Positions 13,267 through 13,383 of a stretch of 13,383 nucleotides of DNA are shown here, one piece after another. Below the pieces are notes generated by a model that was given only the letters and a program-made list of their open reading frames with translations, was not told the origin of the DNA and ran no database searches. Origin of the DNA: JBGPRB01 sp964422155 (GTDB lineage Bacteria; Chloroflexota; Dehalococcoidia; Dehalococcoidales; RBG-16-60-22); contig CAYQZZ010000057.1 in assembly GCA_964422155.1 (NCBI GenBank), forward strand, positions 1 to 13,383. The letters are read 5' to 3'. Positions within the stretch are counted from its first letter, which is position 1. Each line of letters starts with the position of its first letter. The position numbers were made by a program, and so were the translations under genes.

Positions 13267-13383
13267 TTACCCCTTCAGCTTCTTTATCATCATCGGCACT
13301 ACCTGGAAAAGGTCGCCGACGATGCCGTAGTGAGCCACCTGGAAGATGGGGGCATCGGGGTTGTCATTGATGGCGACGATGAC
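13267..13383 (-). CDS. etfA: Electron transfer flavoprotein alpha subunit, C-terminal end (partial)
   Basis: The complement of the last 117 bases reads as 38 codons and TAA: it includes IVAINDNPDAPIFQVAHYG then IVGDLFQVVPMMIKKLKG. This is the conserved FAD-domain C-terminus of ETF alpha (FixB), in which the DPDAPIF and GIVGDLF-type motifs are diagnostic. The protein carries electrons from acyl-CoA and related dehydrogenases. The rest of the gene lies beyond the window; start, domain completeness and partners such as etfB cannot be judged here. Confidence 0.88.
   Translation of the reverse strand, partial: VIVAINDNPDAPIFQVAHYGIVGDLFQVVPMMIKKLKG

Overview
The window looks like chromosomal DNA of a free-living bacterium, most plausibly an uncultured member of the Chloroflexota (Dehalococcoidia-like). 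The assignment is an inference. It rests on the split two-subunit methylmalonyl-CoA mutase, the yceD-rpmF-fabD-fabG order, the mixed ATG/GTG/TTG starts with clear Shine-Dalgarno sites, and the intergenic GTCATTC...GAATGAC repeats. No rRNA, tRNA, CRISPR array, transposase or phage gene was seen.

Layout: (1) 1-3629, plus strand: the 3' end of a DUF169 gene, a Fur-family zinc regulator, methylmalonyl-CoA mutase large subunit, methylmalonyl-CoA epimerase, and the B12-binding mutase small subunit. The last three together interconvert (R)- and (S)-methylmalonyl-CoA and succinyl-CoA. Two small repeat elements sit in the gaps of this cluster. (2) 3676-3918, minus: a small membrane protein with its own promoter. 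(3) 4174-9182, plus: an LsrF-like class I aldolase/thiolase, a zinc-dependent medium-chain dehydrogenase, hypoxanthine phosphoribosyltransferase, adenine deaminase, and a second phosphoribosyltransferase-fold protein. Adenine deaminase plus Hpt form a salvage route adenine -> hypoxanthine -> IMP. (4) 11868-9206, minus: DUF177 (YceD), ribosomal protein L32, FabD and FabG, a fatty-acid/ribosome operon read from a good sigma-70-type promoter. (5) 12188-13261, plus: an AT-richer, self-inhibited Fic-domain protein with a C-terminal winged helix, converging on the C-terminal end of electron transfer flavoprotein alpha (etfA) at the window edge.

Non-coding structure is the most unusual part. A 65-bp sequence occurs twice in inverted orientation about 8 kb apart (4020-4084 and 11985-12049, 61/65 identical). 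Each copy has a 9-bp palindromic core and lies between divergent promoters, so the pair brackets regions 3 and 4. Four copies, one truncated, of a roughly 80-100-bp twin-hairpin element with GTCATTC terminal inverted repeats sit between genes at 2576, 3143, 8321 and 9989. Upstream of fic, a 15/16-bp inverted repeat has one arm on the -35 box and the other just before the ribosome binding site, which looks like an autoregulatory operator.

The only gene-free stretch above 300 bases is 11869-12187. It holds two divergent promoters, one copy of the 65-bp repeat, and the fic inverted repeat.
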